DNA from: G025836975 sp040391135 | GTDB lineage: Bacteria; Pseudomonadota; Gammaproteobacteria; Burkholderiales; Burkholderiaceae_B | Length of the DNA stretch: 64,000 nt | Direction: 5' to 3' | Assembly (NCBI GenBank): GCA_040391135.1 | Contig: JBEBYL010000008.1 | Coordinates: forward strand, 62,001 to 126,000 | In this document: positions 25,401 through 34,217 of the stretch, piece after piece | Position numbering within the stretch: the stretch's first letter is position 1 | Layout: each line of letters opens with the position of its first letter | The notes under the pieces: generated by a model | Told to the model about the DNA's origin: nothing | Databases searched by the model: none | The model's input: the letters and a program-made list of their open reading frames with translations, nothing else | Program-made: the position numbers and the translations under genes

Positions 25401-25447
25401 TTTGATACTAAAATTTGATTGACATCAATATTTTTGTATTAAATAAT
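25401..25447 (+). promoter_or_regulatory. paaA promoter with FNR/ANR box over the -35 element
   Basis: A perfect FNR-type site TTGAT-TGAC-ATCAA lies at 25415-25428. The perfect -35 hexamer TTGACA (25419-25424) lies wholly inside it, and 17 bases downstream is AATAAT (25442-25447, five of six matches). Around it is a wider near-palindrome TTTGATAC/GTATTAAA (25401-25408, 25436-25443), centred on the same point, which could be the PaaX operator. A site over -35 is the usual arrangement for repression. Confidence 0.7.
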
Positions 25448-25492
25448 GAAACATCGCTGAATGAGCATGAATGAGACAGACAGGAGATCGCC

Positions 25493-26485
25493 ATGTATGC
25501 CCAGCTAGTTGAAACAGGGGTCGAAAGCGTCCGTTCCGTGAGCCAGTTGGCGGGAGCCGAGCGGGTTTTTCAGGAACGTATCGATGAAGGCATCCGGATC
25601 GAAGCCAAGGATTGGATGCCCGAAGCCTATCGCAAGACCCTGGTGCGCCAGATTTCCCAGCATGCGCATTCCGAGATTGTCGGCATGCTGCCCGAGGGCA
25701 ACTGGATCACCCGCGCGCCCTCGCTCAAGCGCAAGGCCATCTTGCTGGCCAAGGTGCAGGACGAGGCGGGCCATGGCCTGTATCTGTACAGCGCGGCCGA
25801 GACCCTGGGCGTTTCGCGCGACGATCTGGTCGACGACCTGCATTCGGGCAAGGCCAAGTATTCCAGCATCTTCAATTACCCCACCCTGACCTGGGCCGAC
25901 ATCGGCATGATAGGCTGGCTGGTCGACGGCTCGGCCATCATCAACCAGATCCCCCTGTGCCGATGTTCGTATGGGCCTTATGCGCGCGCCATGGTGCGCG
26001 TCTGCAAAGAAGAATCCTTCCATCAGCGCCAGGGCTACGACTTGCTCATTCAGATGTGCCTGCACGGCACCCAGGCGCAAAAAGACATGTGCCAGGAGGC
26101 GTTCAATCGCTGGTGGTGGCCGGCACTGATGATGTTCGGCCCCTCCGATGCCGAATCGCCCAATAGCGCCCAGTCCATGCAATGGCGCATCAAGCTTTTT
26201 TCCAACGACGAATTGCGCCAGAAAATGGTCGACCAGACCGTGCCCCAGGCTGAATACCTGGGTCTGAAGGTGCCCGATCCCGATTTGAAATGGAACGAGG
26301 AGCGGGGACACTACGATTTCGGTGAAATCGACTGGTCCGAGTTCTACGCCGTCATCAAGGGCAACGGCCCCTGCAATCGCGAACGCCTTCAGGCTCGCGT
26401 CAAGGCGCATGAGGACGGCGCCTGGGTGCGCGAGGCTTTCAGTGCCTACGCCGACAAGCGCGCCGCGAAGAAGGCGGCAGCCTGA
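25493..26485 (+). CDS. paaA: 1,2-phenylacetyl-CoA epoxidase, catalytic subunit PaaA
   Basis: This 330-aa diiron monooxygenase subunit forms the ring 1,2-epoxide of phenylacetyl-CoA with O2 and electrons from PaaE. Diiron ligands are visible in KVQDEAGHGLYLYSAAE (ExxH) and CKEESFHQRQGYDLLIQM (ExxH), on the usual four-helix bundle. GACAGGAGATCGCC gives a strong ribosome site. It is the first gene of paaABCDE. The 83-bp gap to paaB is longer than the other spacings and holds a hairpin. Confidence 0.97.
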   Translation: MYAQLVETGVESVRSVSQLAGAERVFQERIDEGIRIEAKDWMPEAYRKTLVRQISQHAHSEIVGMLPEGNWITRAPSLKRKAILLAKVQDEAGHGLYLYSAAETLGVSRDDLVDDLHSGKAKYSSIFNYPTLTWADIGMIGWLVDGSAIINQIPLCRCSYGPYARAMVRVCKEESFHQRQGYDLLIQMCLHGTQAQKDMCQEAFNRWWWPALMMFGPSDAESPNSAQSMQWRIKLFSNDELRQKMVDQTVPQAEYLGLKVPDPDLKWNEERGHYDFGEIDWSEFYAVIKGNGPCNRERLQARVKAHEDGAWVREAFSAYADKRAAKKAAA

Positions 26486-26500
26486 CGTTTTGTTTATCGC

Positions 26501-26519
26501 GGCCGGACGCGTGCCGGCC
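26501..26519 (+). other. Hairpin between paaA and paaB
   Basis: GGCCGG (26501-26506) pairs with CCGGCC (26514-26519) over a 7-base loop, followed by CGTTTCTG. It may be a partial terminator or an mRNA-stabilising stem that sets the ratio of PaaA to downstream products. Confidence 0.45.
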
Positions 26520-26568
26520 CGTTTCTGATTGATTGCCGGCGACATGCGCGGCATTGGGGGATGAAAAA

Positions 26569-26856
26569 ATGAGCGAACAAGGATGGCCTCTGTGGGAGGT
26601 ATTCATTCGCAGCCAGCATGGTCTGGCCCACAAGCATGTGGGCAGCCTGCATGCGCCGGACGCCGAAATGGCGATCAATAACGCGCGCGACGTCTATACG
26701 CGCCGCAACGAAGGCCTGAGCATCTGGGTGGTCAAGGCGGCCGACGTGGTGGCCAGCAGCCCCGGCGATAAAGAGCCGCTGTTCGAGCCGGCCAACAACA
26801 AGGTCTATCGCCATCCAACCTTCTTCCCCATGCCTGACGAAGTCAAGCACATGTAG
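26569..26856 (+). CDS. paaB: 1,2-phenylacetyl-CoA epoxidase subunit PaaB
   Basis: This 95-aa subunit, the same length as in E. coli, is needed for the assembled epoxidase but has no cofactor. Typical features are WPLWEVFIRSQHGLAHKHVGSLHA and IWVVKAADVVASSP. The start has GGGGGAT before it; the open frame upstream is not coding. Confidence 0.96.
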   Translation: MSEQGWPLWEVFIRSQHGLAHKHVGSLHAPDAEMAINNARDVYTRRNEGLSIWVVKAADVVASSPGDKEPLFEPANNKVYRHPTFFPMPDEVKHM

Positions 26857-26864
26857 GAGGCATC

Positions 26865-27629
26865 ATGGATCAAGCTTTGTTTCAGTACCTGCTGCGCATG
26901 GGCGACACCACCCTGATTCTTTCGCATCGCGTCTCCGAGTGGACAGGCCACGGTCCGGCGCTGGAAGAGGATCTGGCCATGACGAACGTGGCGCTCGACC
27001 TGCTGGGCCAGGCGCGCTTGTGGCTGACCCTGGCGGGCGAGGTCGAGGGCCTTGCGCGCGACGAGGATCAGCTTGCCTATTTGCGCGATGCGCCCGAATA
27101 CCGCAATTACCTGCTGGTCGAGCGCGACAACGGCCATTACGGCGATACCATCGTGCGCCAGTTTTTCTTCGATGTATGGCATTACTTCCTGCTTAAGGAA
27201 CTCTGTGCTTCGTCGGACGAGCGCGTGGCCGCCATCGCCGAAAAATCCATCAAGGAAGTCACCTATCACGTGCGGCGTTCCTCGGACATCATTGTGCGCC
27301 TGGGCGACGGCACGGCCGAAAGCCGCGCCAGGATGCAGGCGGCGGTCGACGATGCCTGGCGTTTCGTGGGCGAGCTCTTCACCGACGACGAAACCAGCCA
27401 GGATCTGGCGCAGCGCAACGTCGTACCGGCGCATGCCAGCCTGTGGCCCGCCTGGCTGAATCATGTGAAGGCCACGCTGCAAGAGGCGACGCTGGCCATG
27501 CCGGATCCCGATCAGGCCAATCACCTGGCGTATCGCGGCGGCATACATGGCCGCCACACCGAAGCGCTGGGATACATATTGGCCGAGATGCAGCATTTGC
27601 AACGGGCCTATCCGGGAGCTTCGTGGTGA
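26865..27629 (+). CDS. paaC: 1,2-phenylacetyl-CoA epoxidase structural subunit PaaC
   Basis: This 254-aa ferritin-like partner pairs with PaaA in the epoxidase core. It keeps the fold but uses few metal ligands, as known for PaaC. Recognisable segments are LRMGDTTLILSHRVSEWTGHGP, ALDLLGQARLWLTLAG and RHTEALGYILAEMQHLQRAYPG. GGAGG lies ahead of the ATG, and its stop overlaps the paaD start (GTGA). Confidence 0.96.
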   Translation: MDQALFQYLLRMGDTTLILSHRVSEWTGHGPALEEDLAMTNVALDLLGQARLWLTLAGEVEGLARDEDQLAYLRDAPEYRNYLLVERDNGHYGDTIVRQFFFDVWHYFLLKELCASSDERVAAIAEKSIKEVTYHVRRSSDIIVRLGDGTAESRARMQAAVDDAWRFVGELFTDDETSQDLAQRNVVPAHASLWPAWLNHVKATLQEATLAMPDPDQANHLAYRGGIHGRHTEALGYILAEMQHLQRAYPGASW

Positions 27630-28135
27630 ACACCGCCGTCGCTTCCGTCCCGGCGCAGCAGATCCTGCAATGGCTGGCCAAGGTGCCCGATCCGGAAATC
27701 CCCGTGCTGTCGGTGGTGGATCTTGGCCTCATCCGGGATATCGCCTGGGATGGTCCCACCTGTGTGGTGACGATCACGCCCACGTATTCGGGCTGCCCGG
27801 CCATGCAGGAGATTTCCTCCGGGATACGCGACGCCTTGCTTGAGCGGGGCATAGAGCAACTGCGCATCGAAACGCGCCTGGCGCCGGCCTGGACGACCGA
27901 CTGGATGAGCGAGAAAGGGCGTCAGGCCCTTAAAGGCTACGGTATAGCCCCTCCCGGGGAAAAGGCGATCGATATTTCCGGCATCACCCGGCGCGCGGTG
28001 GATGTGGTCGTGCCTTGCCCCTTGTGCGGGTCGGAGCATACGCGCCCCATCAGCCATTTCGGCTCGACAGCCTGCAAAGCGCTGTATCGCTGCATGCAGT
28101 GCGGCGAGCCGTTCGACTACTTCAAGGCACATTAG
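27626..28135 (+). CDS. paaD: Phenylacetate-CoA oxygenase subunit PaaD (iron-sulfur assembly type)
   Basis: This 169-aa protein has a MIP18/DUF59 domain (VPDPEIPVLSVVDLGLIRDI and PTYSGCPAMQEI) followed by a zinc-ribbon-like end CPLCGSEH...CKALYRCMQCGEPF. It is thought to mature iron-sulfur or diiron sites of the PaaABC/E system. The start is GTG 27626, overlapping the paaC stop by four bases, which gives the usual PaaD length. Confidence 0.95.
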   Translation: MNTAVASVPAQQILQWLAKVPDPEIPVLSVVDLGLIRDIAWDGPTCVVTITPTYSGCPAMQEISSGIRDALLERGIEQLRIETRLAPAWTTDWMSEKGRQALKGYGIAPPGEKAIDISGITRRAVDVVVPCPLCGSEHTRPISHFGSTACKALYRCMQCGEPFDYFKAH

Positions 28136-28142
28136 TTTTCTT

Positions 28143-29225
28143 ATGAGTCAGTTTTATCCATTGAAAGTGGCCTCGGTGGCCAAGAATACGCGGGACGCGG
28201 TCGTCGTGACCTTCGACGTCCCGGCCGAGTTGCACGACACCTTCGCGTTCCGGCCCGGCCAGTACCTGACCTTGCGCGCCCAGCTCGATGGCGAAGAGCT
28301 GCGCCGTTCCTATTCGATATGCGCGGCCCCGGGCGACAAGCTGTTAAGGGTGGCGATCAAGCGCTTGAATGACGGCGCCTTTTCCGGATGGGCCAACGAG
28401 CATCTGGTGGCCGGCCAGGCGCTTGATGTCATGCCGCCGGACGGCCATTTCACGGTGGAATTCGCGCCGCAGCATGCCCGCCGCTATGCCGCGTTTGCGG
28501 TGGGCAGCGGAATCACCCCCATACTGTCGCTGGTCAAGAGTGCGCTCGACATCGAGCCCCGCAGCAGTTTTACCCTGTTTTTTGGCAATCGTGCCTCGTC
28601 GGCCGTATTGTTTCGCGAAGAGATCGAAGACCTGAAGAACCGCTATATGGAGCGTTTTTCGCTGGTCTATGTAATGAGCCGCGAACATCAGGACATCGAC
28701 CTGTTCAACGGCCGCCTGGACGGTCCCAAGGTCGCGCAACTGCTGGACCTATGGATGCCGCCCTCGCAAATCGATTATGCCTTTGTCTGCGGGCCGCAGG
28801 ACATGACGGAATCGGTGACGCAGGCTTTGCGCGACAAGGGCCTGGAAAAATCGCAGATCAAATTCGAATTGTTTGGCTCTCCCAAGGGTCCCCGCGCCTT
28901 GCGCACCGGACACGAGGCCCGCAAGGCGCCCGGCCGGGAACTGTGCGAGCTGACCGTCGTGCAGGACGGCCTGACCCGGACTCTCACCATAGAGAAGAAC
29001 AAGGACAGCGTGCTCGATTCCGCGCTGGCCCAGGGGGTGGAACTGCCGTATTCCTGCAAGGGCGGGGTCTGTTCGACCTGCCGCTGCAAGGTGATCGAAG
29101 GCGAAGTCGACATGGATGCGAATTTCGCGCTCGAAGACTACGAGGTTGCGCGCGGTTTCGTTCTTAGTTGCCAGAGTTTTCCGGTTACGGATAAGCTGGT
29201 GATCGATTTCGACCAGGAAACCTGA
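28143..29225 (+). CDS. paaE: 1,2-phenylacetyl-CoA epoxidase reductase subunit PaaE
   Basis: This 360-aa electron donor has an FAD-binding domain (FRPGQYLTLRA, RRSYSICAAP), an NADP-binding domain (FAVGSGITPILSLVKSAL) and a C-terminal plant-type 2Fe-2S ferredoxin (LPYSCKGGVCSTCRCKV, then SCQS). It passes electrons from NADPH to PaaA. It follows paaD by 7 bp. Confidence 0.97.
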   Translation: MSQFYPLKVASVAKNTRDAVVVTFDVPAELHDTFAFRPGQYLTLRAQLDGEELRRSYSICAAPGDKLLRVAIKRLNDGAFSGWANEHLVAGQALDVMPPDGHFTVEFAPQHARRYAAFAVGSGITPILSLVKSALDIEPRSSFTLFFGNRASSAVLFREEIEDLKNRYMERFSLVYVMSREHQDIDLFNGRLDGPKVAQLLDLWMPPSQIDYAFVCGPQDMTESVTQALRDKGLEKSQIKFELFGSPKGPRALRTGHEARKAPGRELCELTVVQDGLTRTLTIEKNKDSVLDSALAQGVELPYSCKGGVCSTCRCKVIEGEVDMDANFALEDYEVARGFVLSCQSFPVTDKLVIDFDQET

Positions 29226-29328
29226 CTTTTATACGAGGGACGGAGCGCCGCGCGGCGCATGCCGGCCCAGTAATCAATATTGGCCATCGCACAAAAGGCG
29301 CTGGCCGGCCAACAGGAGTGAACACACC

Positions 29329-30993
29329 GTGTCGACCGATTTTTTCAAGGCTCATCAGGATGTCCTGGAACAGGCTGTGGCGGCGTCCGCCACGCGCGGC
29401 TATTGGAGCCCATTTTCCGAGTCGCCCAGTCCGCGCGTATACGGCGAGACAGCCAACGACGATGGCCGCGCGGCTTTCGAGGCGTACAAGGGCAAGGACT
29501 TTCCCTTGGCCCTGGATGGAGCGCAAGGCAGCGTGGACGGCGAGGTGTCGCCTTACGGCTTCGAACTTGGGATCCGCTATCCGCGGCTATCCGTTCCGGT
29601 GCTGATCGATCAATCGCAGCGGGCGCTGGAGTCATGGCGCGAGGCCGGGCCGAAGGCCTGGGTGGGGGTATCGCTGGAGATCCTGAAGCGTGTGAACCAG
29701 CGCAGTTTTGAAATCGCCTACGCGGTGCAGCACACCACGGGGCAGGGCTTCATGATGGCTTTCCAGGCGGGCGGCCCGCATGCGCAGGATCGCGGCCTGG
29801 AGGCCGTGGCCTATGCCTGGCAGGAAATGGCGCGCATTCCGGGGCTGGTTTCCTGGGAAAAGCCGCAAGGCAAGCATGACCCCATCAAGATGCAAAAACG
29901 ATTCACCATCGTGCCGCGCGGCATAAGCCTGCTGATCGGCTGCTCCACCTTTCCGACCTGGAACGGTTATCCGGGCATGTTCGCCAGCCTGGCAACGGGC
30001 AATGCCCTGATCGTCAAGCCGCATCCCAGCGTGATCCTGCCGCTGGCCATCACCGTGAAGATCGCTCGCGAAGTCCTGGCCGAGGCCGGTTTCGATCCCA
30101 ATGTGGTGTTGCTGGCGGCGCACCCGGCGGGCGACGATACGGCTCAGCAGCTGGCCCTGGATCCGGCGGTCAAGCTGATCGACTTCACAGGCAGCAGCGC
30201 CAACGGCAACTGGCTGGAACAGAACGCCCGGCAGGCGCAGGTGTACACGGAGAAGGCCGGCGTGAATCAGGTCATCATCGATTCGGTCGACGATTTCAAG
30301 AGCGTGGCGCGCAACCTGGCGTTTTCGTTTGCGCTGTATTCCGGACAGATGTGCACGGCGCCGCAGAACATCTACGTGCCGCGCGACGGCATCAAGACGG
30401 CCGACGGCCACTTGAGCTTCGACGATGTGGCCACCGGCCTGGCACAGGCCGTCGAGAAGCTGGTGTCCGATCCGGCCCGAGCGGTGGAGATCACCGGTGC
30501 CATACAAAACGCCGGCGTGGTTCGCCGCATAGACGAAGCGCGGGCGCTGGGCCTGCCGGTGCTGTGCGACAGCCGTGCGCTCGAGCACCCGCAGTTCCAG
30601 GGCGCTCGCGTGCTGACGCCCTTGCTGCTGAAGGCGGATGCCGCCGACGCGGCCATCCAGCGCGAATGGTTCGGCCCCATCGTTTTCGTGGTGGCGACCG
30701 ATTCCATCGACAGCGGCATCCGGCTGGCCCAGGATACGGTCGTCGAACATGGCGCGCTGACGCTTGCCGCCTACACCACCGACGATGCCGTGGCAAAGAA
30801 AGTGGAAAAGGCCGCCGAAAGGGCGGGGGTGTCGCTGTCGCTGAACCTGACCGGCGGCGTGTTCGTGAATCAGACGGCGGCGTTCAGCGATTTCCATGGC
30901 ACCGGCGCCAATCCGGCCGCCAATGCGGCCTTGTCCGACAGCGCCTATGTGGCCAATCGTTTTCGCGTCGTGCAAACACGCTGGCATGCATAA
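29329..30993 (+). CDS. paaN: Phenylacetic acid degradation protein PaaN (aldehyde dehydrogenase type)
   Basis: This 554-aa ALDH-fold protein belongs to the stand-alone PaaN type found in Bordetella, Burkholderia and relatives. The catalytic Cys is in YSGQMCTAPQN and the general-base Glu in TEKAGVN, with the NAD-binding DFTGSSANGNW. It is thought to oxidise the ring-opened semialdehyde. E. coli PaaZ adds a C-terminal MaoC-type hydratase that opens the ring; that domain is absent here. The start is GTG with AGGAG about 11 bases upstream. Confidence 0.9.
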   Translation: MSTDFFKAHQDVLEQAVAASATRGYWSPFSESPSPRVYGETANDDGRAAFEAYKGKDFPLALDGAQGSVDGEVSPYGFELGIRYPRLSVPVLIDQSQRALESWREAGPKAWVGVSLEILKRVNQRSFEIAYAVQHTTGQGFMMAFQAGGPHAQDRGLEAVAYAWQEMARIPGLVSWEKPQGKHDPIKMQKRFTIVPRGISLLIGCSTFPTWNGYPGMFASLATGNALIVKPHPSVILPLAITVKIAREVLAEAGFDPNVVLLAAHPAGDDTAQQLALDPAVKLIDFTGSSANGNWLEQNARQAQVYTEKAGVNQVIIDSVDDFKSVARNLAFSFALYSGQMCTAPQNIYVPRDGIKTADGHLSFDDVATGLAQAVEKLVSDPARAVEITGAIQNAGVVRRIDEARALGLPVLCDSRALEHPQFQGARVLTPLLLKADAADAAIQREWFGPIVFVVATDSIDSGIRLAQDTVVEHGALTLAAYTTDDAVAKKVEKAAERAGVSLSLNLTGGVFVNQTAAFSDFHGTGANPAANAALSDSAYVANRFRVVQTRWHA

Positions 30994-31008
30994 AAAACTG
31001 GAGACTTC

Positions 31009-31797
31009 ATGAGCTACGAAAATATTGTCTTTGACCTGGACGGCGGCATCGCCCGCATCACCTTCAATCGCCCCGACAAGCTGAACAGCTTCACCGCGGC
31101 GATGCACGGCGAATTCGCAGACGCCCTGACGAAGGTCGAGGGCGGCCAGGCGCGCGTCCTGATGCTGACGGGAAATGGGCGCGGCTTTTGCGCGGGCCAG
31201 GATCTGTCCGAACGCGAAATGAGCGCCGGCTCGGCGCCGATCGACCTGGGCTCCACCATCGAAAAATACTATGCGCCATTGGTGCGCCGCCTGCGCGCGC
31301 TGCCTTTGCCCGTGGTCGTTGGCGTCAATGGCGTGGCGGCCGGTGCCGGCGCCAATCTTGCCCTGGCCGGCGACATCGTCATCGCCAAGCAGTCGGCCAG
31401 CTTTATCCAGCCTTTCTGCCGCCTTGGGCTCTTGCCCGATACGGGCGGCACGTATGTCCTGCCGCGTCTGGTGGGACAGGCCCGCGCAATGGGGCTGTCC
31501 ATGCTGGGCGACAAGCTTAGCGCCGAGAAGGCGGAGCAGTGGGGCCTGATCTGGCAATGCGTGCCCGACGATGCTTTCGATGCCCGCCTGGATGAACTGG
31601 CCCGGCATTTCGCCGATGCGCCCACCAAGGGCCTGGCCTATACCAAGCGGGCGCTGAACCAGAGCCTGGCCAACAGCCTGGACGATCAACTGGACCTGGA
31701 GCGCGACCTGATGCGCGAACTGGGCGCCAGTCACGATTACGCCGAAGGCGTGGCCGCCTTCCTGGGCAAGCGCCAGCCGGCATTCAAGGGGAAATGA
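31009..31797 (+). CDS. paaG: 2-(1,2-epoxy-1,2-dihydrophenyl)acetyl-CoA isomerase PaaG
   Basis: This 262-aa crotonase turns the ring epoxide into the seven-membered oxepin. It has the oxyanion segments GRGFCAGQDLS and NGVAAGAGANLALAGD and the catalytic Asp in GLLPDTGGTYVLPRLVG, as in E. coli PaaG, instead of the hydratase Glu pair. GGAGA precedes the ATG. Its stop overlaps the paaI start (ATGA). Confidence 0.95.
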   Translation: MSYENIVFDLDGGIARITFNRPDKLNSFTAAMHGEFADALTKVEGGQARVLMLTGNGRGFCAGQDLSEREMSAGSAPIDLGSTIEKYYAPLVRRLRALPLPVVVGVNGVAAGAGANLALAGDIVIAKQSASFIQPFCRLGLLPDTGGTYVLPRLVGQARAMGLSMLGDKLSAEKAEQWGLIWQCVPDDAFDARLDELARHFADAPTKGLAYTKRALNQSLANSLDDQLDLERDLMRELGASHDYAEGVAAFLGKRQPAFKGK

Positions 31798-32267
31798 TGA
31801 GTTCCCTGGCATCCAGCTCCACGCAGGATTCCTCCTTGCCCGAGGACCCGCAGGCCCTGGCCGAACTGACGGCCAAAACCATGTATGACGGGGATGCGGC
31901 ATCGCAGGCGATGGGGGCGCATGTCGTTGCGGTCGGACCGGGCACGGCGAGCATGTCGATGACGGTGCGTGCCGACATGCTCAATGGGCACAAGACCTGC
32001 CATGGCGGCTTCATTTTCGCCCTGGCGGACAGCACCTTTGCCTTCGCGTGCAATTCGCGCAATGCGGCAACGGTGGCGTCAGGCTGCACGATCGATTATC
32101 TGGCGCCGGGTTTCGAGGGCGATGTGCTGACCGCGCATGCCGTGGAATACTCGCTGGCTGGGCGCACGGGCGTCTACGACGTGCAGGTCACCAACCAGGA
32201 CGGCAAGCGCATCGCCATTTTCCGCGGACGCTCGTACCGCATAAAAGGCCAGGTGGTCGGCGAATAG
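31794..32267 (+). CDS. paaI: Hydroxyphenylacetyl-CoA thioesterase PaaI
   Basis: This 157-aa hotdog-fold thioesterase is thought to rescue CoA trapped on dead-end thioesters. The diagnostic block is NGHKTCHGGFIFALADSTFAFACNS, with the catalytic Asp in ADS, then DYLAPGFEGDVLTA. The first of two adjacent ATGs overlaps the paaG stop. Confidence 0.95.
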   Translation: MMSSLASSSTQDSSLPEDPQALAELTAKTMYDGDAASQAMGAHVVAVGPGTASMSMTVRADMLNGHKTCHGGFIFALADSTFAFACNSRNAATVASGCTIDYLAPGFEGDVLTAHAVEYSLAGRTGVYDVQVTNQDGKRIAIFRGRSYRIKGQVVGE

Positions 32268-32354
32268 CCATTGGAAAAATCAGCGGAATGGCCGGCCTTT
32301 CAGACCTGGCCTTCCGTGTTCATTTGAAACGCAGGTATAGGGTAGGAGTGGAAA

Positions 32355-33671
32355 ATGTCTGAGTCGAAATCGTCGAATGCCGGGCGCGATGCCATTGAGC
32401 ATGCCAGCCGGGATGAATTGCAGAATCTGCAGCTCGAACGCCTGAAGTGGTCGCTCAAGCATGCATACGACAACGTGCCCCATTACCGGGCATCGTTCGA
32501 CAAGTCAGGGGTCCATCCCGACGACCTGAAGCAGTTGTCGGATATTTCGCGCTTTCCATTCACGACCAAGCAAGACCTGCGCGACAATTATCCATTCAAG
32601 ATGTTCGCGGTTCCGCGCGAACAGGTTTCCCGCATTCACGCATCCAGCGGCACCACCGGCAAGCCCACCGTGGTCGGGTATACCGCCAAGGATATCGATA
32701 ACTGGGCCAATCTTGTGGCCCGCTCGATCTGGGCGGCCGGCGGCCGTCCCGGCGACATTGCCCATGTGGCCTACGGCTATGGCCTGTTCACCGGCGGGCT
32801 GGGCGCGCACTATGGGGCGGAAAAGCTGGGTTGCTCGGTGGTTCCGATGTCGGGCGGTCAAACCGAGAAACAGGTGCAGCTGATCCAGGATTTCAAGCCG
32901 GACATCATCCTGGTCACCCCTTCGTATTTCTGCAACATCATCGAGGAAATGGAGCGCCAGGGCATGGATCCGCGCGATAGCTCCCTGCGCATAGGCATAT
33001 TCGGTGCGGAGCCCTGGACGGGCCAGATGCGCAAGGACATCGAACAACGTGCGGGCATCGATGCACTGGACATCTACGGCCTGTCCGAAGTCATGGGCCC
33101 GGGCGTGGCCATGGAATGCGTCGAATCCAAGGACGGCCCGGTGGTATGGGAAGACCACTTCTATCCCGAGATCATCAATCCGAACACGGGCGCGGTGGTG
33201 GCAGACGGGGAAGAGGGCGAACTGGTGTTCACCTCGCTGACCAAGGAAGCCATGCCGGTGATACGCTATCGCACCCGCGACTTGACGCGGCTGTTGCCGC
33301 CGACGTCGCGCAGTATGCGCCGCATCGACAAGATCACGGGCCGCAGCGACGACATGCTTATTGTCCGCGGCGTCAACCTGTTCCCGACGCAGGTCGAGGA
33401 AGTCGTGCTGAAGATGCCCGAGCTGGCGGCGCAGTACCAGCTGGTGCTGACGCGCAGCGGCAATCTGGACGAGCTCGAGATCCTGACGGAAGTGCGTCCC
33501 GAGTTCGATCATCTGAGCGTTGCCGAACGCGATCAGCTGGCCGGCAAGCTCAAGCATGCGGTCAAGACCTATATTGGCGTGTCGGCGCGCGTCACCGTGC
33601 AGACGGCGGGACTGGTCGAGCGCACGCTTACGGGCAAGGCCAGACGGGTCATCGACAAGCGGCCCAAATAG
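32355..33671 (+). CDS. paaK: Phenylacetate-CoA ligase
   Basis: This 438-aa adenylate-forming enzyme activates phenylacetate with ATP and CoA, the first step of the pathway. Motifs are HASSGTTGKPTVVGYT (P-loop-like), DIYGLSEVMGPGVAMEC, RYRTRDLTRLLPP and GRSDDMLIVRGVNLFPTQVEE. GTAGGAG precedes the ATG. It is the last paa gene here; paaF, paaH and paaJ for the final beta-oxidation steps are not in the window. Confidence 0.97.
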   Translation: MSESKSSNAGRDAIEHASRDELQNLQLERLKWSLKHAYDNVPHYRASFDKSGVHPDDLKQLSDISRFPFTTKQDLRDNYPFKMFAVPREQVSRIHASSGTTGKPTVVGYTAKDIDNWANLVARSIWAAGGRPGDIAHVAYGYGLFTGGLGAHYGAEKLGCSVVPMSGGQTEKQVQLIQDFKPDIILVTPSYFCNIIEEMERQGMDPRDSSLRIGIFGAEPWTGQMRKDIEQRAGIDALDIYGLSEVMGPGVAMECVESKDGPVVWEDHFYPEIINPNTGAVVADGEEGELVFTSLTKEAMPVIRYRTRDLTRLLPPTSRSMRRIDKITGRSDDMLIVRGVNLFPTQVEEVVLKMPELAAQYQLVLTRSGNLDELEILTEVRPEFDHLSVAERDQLAGKLKHAVKTYIGVSARVTVQTAGLVERTLTGKARRVIDKRPK

Positions 33672-33768
33672 GGTGCTGTTTCGGGGCCGGCATGGCGCCG
33701 GCCCCTTGCCGCAGCCAATCCTCCAAGAAGGTATCATTCAAGGTTCGCAAACGTTAACGGACGTATGG

Positions 33769-34203
33769 ATGATTACGCATGCTGTCGGGGCCGCCGTGGC
33801 CGGAATCGGGGTCGACTTGTTGCGCCTGGAGCGCATCGAGCGCGTATTCGCCCGTCACGGCGAGCGTTTCGCGCGCCGCATACTCGGTCCGCGGGAAATA
33901 GAAAAATTCAATATCCGCTATCGGCGCGATCCGCAGCGAGGCCTGCGTTTCCTGGCCTCGCGCTTTGCCGCCAAAGAAGCGTTTTCCAAGGCCATAGGCC
34001 TGGGCATGCACAGCCCCATGACCTGGTCGCGGATGCAAACCCTTAACGAAGCCAGCGGCAAGCCCTGCGTGCACCTGTCCGAGCCCCTGGCGAGCTGGTA
34101 CGGCCAGCGTTTTGGCCCGGCGCATGTTTCAATTACGGATGAAAGCGATATGGTCGCGGCCTTTGTCGTGGTCGAGGCCCGCAAGCCCGAAATCAAGGAT
34201 TAA
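33769..34203 (+). CDS. acpS: Holo-[acyl-carrier-protein] synthase
   Basis: This 144-aa enzyme moves 4'-phosphopantetheine from CoA to apo-ACP. The two family blocks are AGIGVDLLRLERIERV (with the Mg-binding Asp) and FLASRFAAKEAFSKAIGLG (with the Glu). The start ATG gives an N-terminus 10 residues longer than minimal AcpS; a GTG at AVAGIGVDL is also possible. nagZ follows 14 bp later. Confidence 0.93.
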   Translation: MITHAVGAAVAGIGVDLLRLERIERVFARHGERFARRILGPREIEKFNIRYRRDPQRGLRFLASRFAAKEAFSKAIGLGMHSPMTWSRMQTLNEASGKPCVHLSEPLASWYGQRFGPAHVSITDESDMVAAFVVVEARKPEIKD

Positions 34204-34217
34204 ATGGAAGACGCATT

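Noticed and set aside
29632..31902. Long minus-strand open frame over paaN and paaG
   Set aside because: Same reason: composition typical of an antisense shadow, and both paa genes are clearly real.
33520..33768. Longer N-terminus for AcpS reaching into paaK
   Set aside because: The extra residues overlap paaK in another frame and do not resemble AcpS; the start at 33769 gives the normal size.
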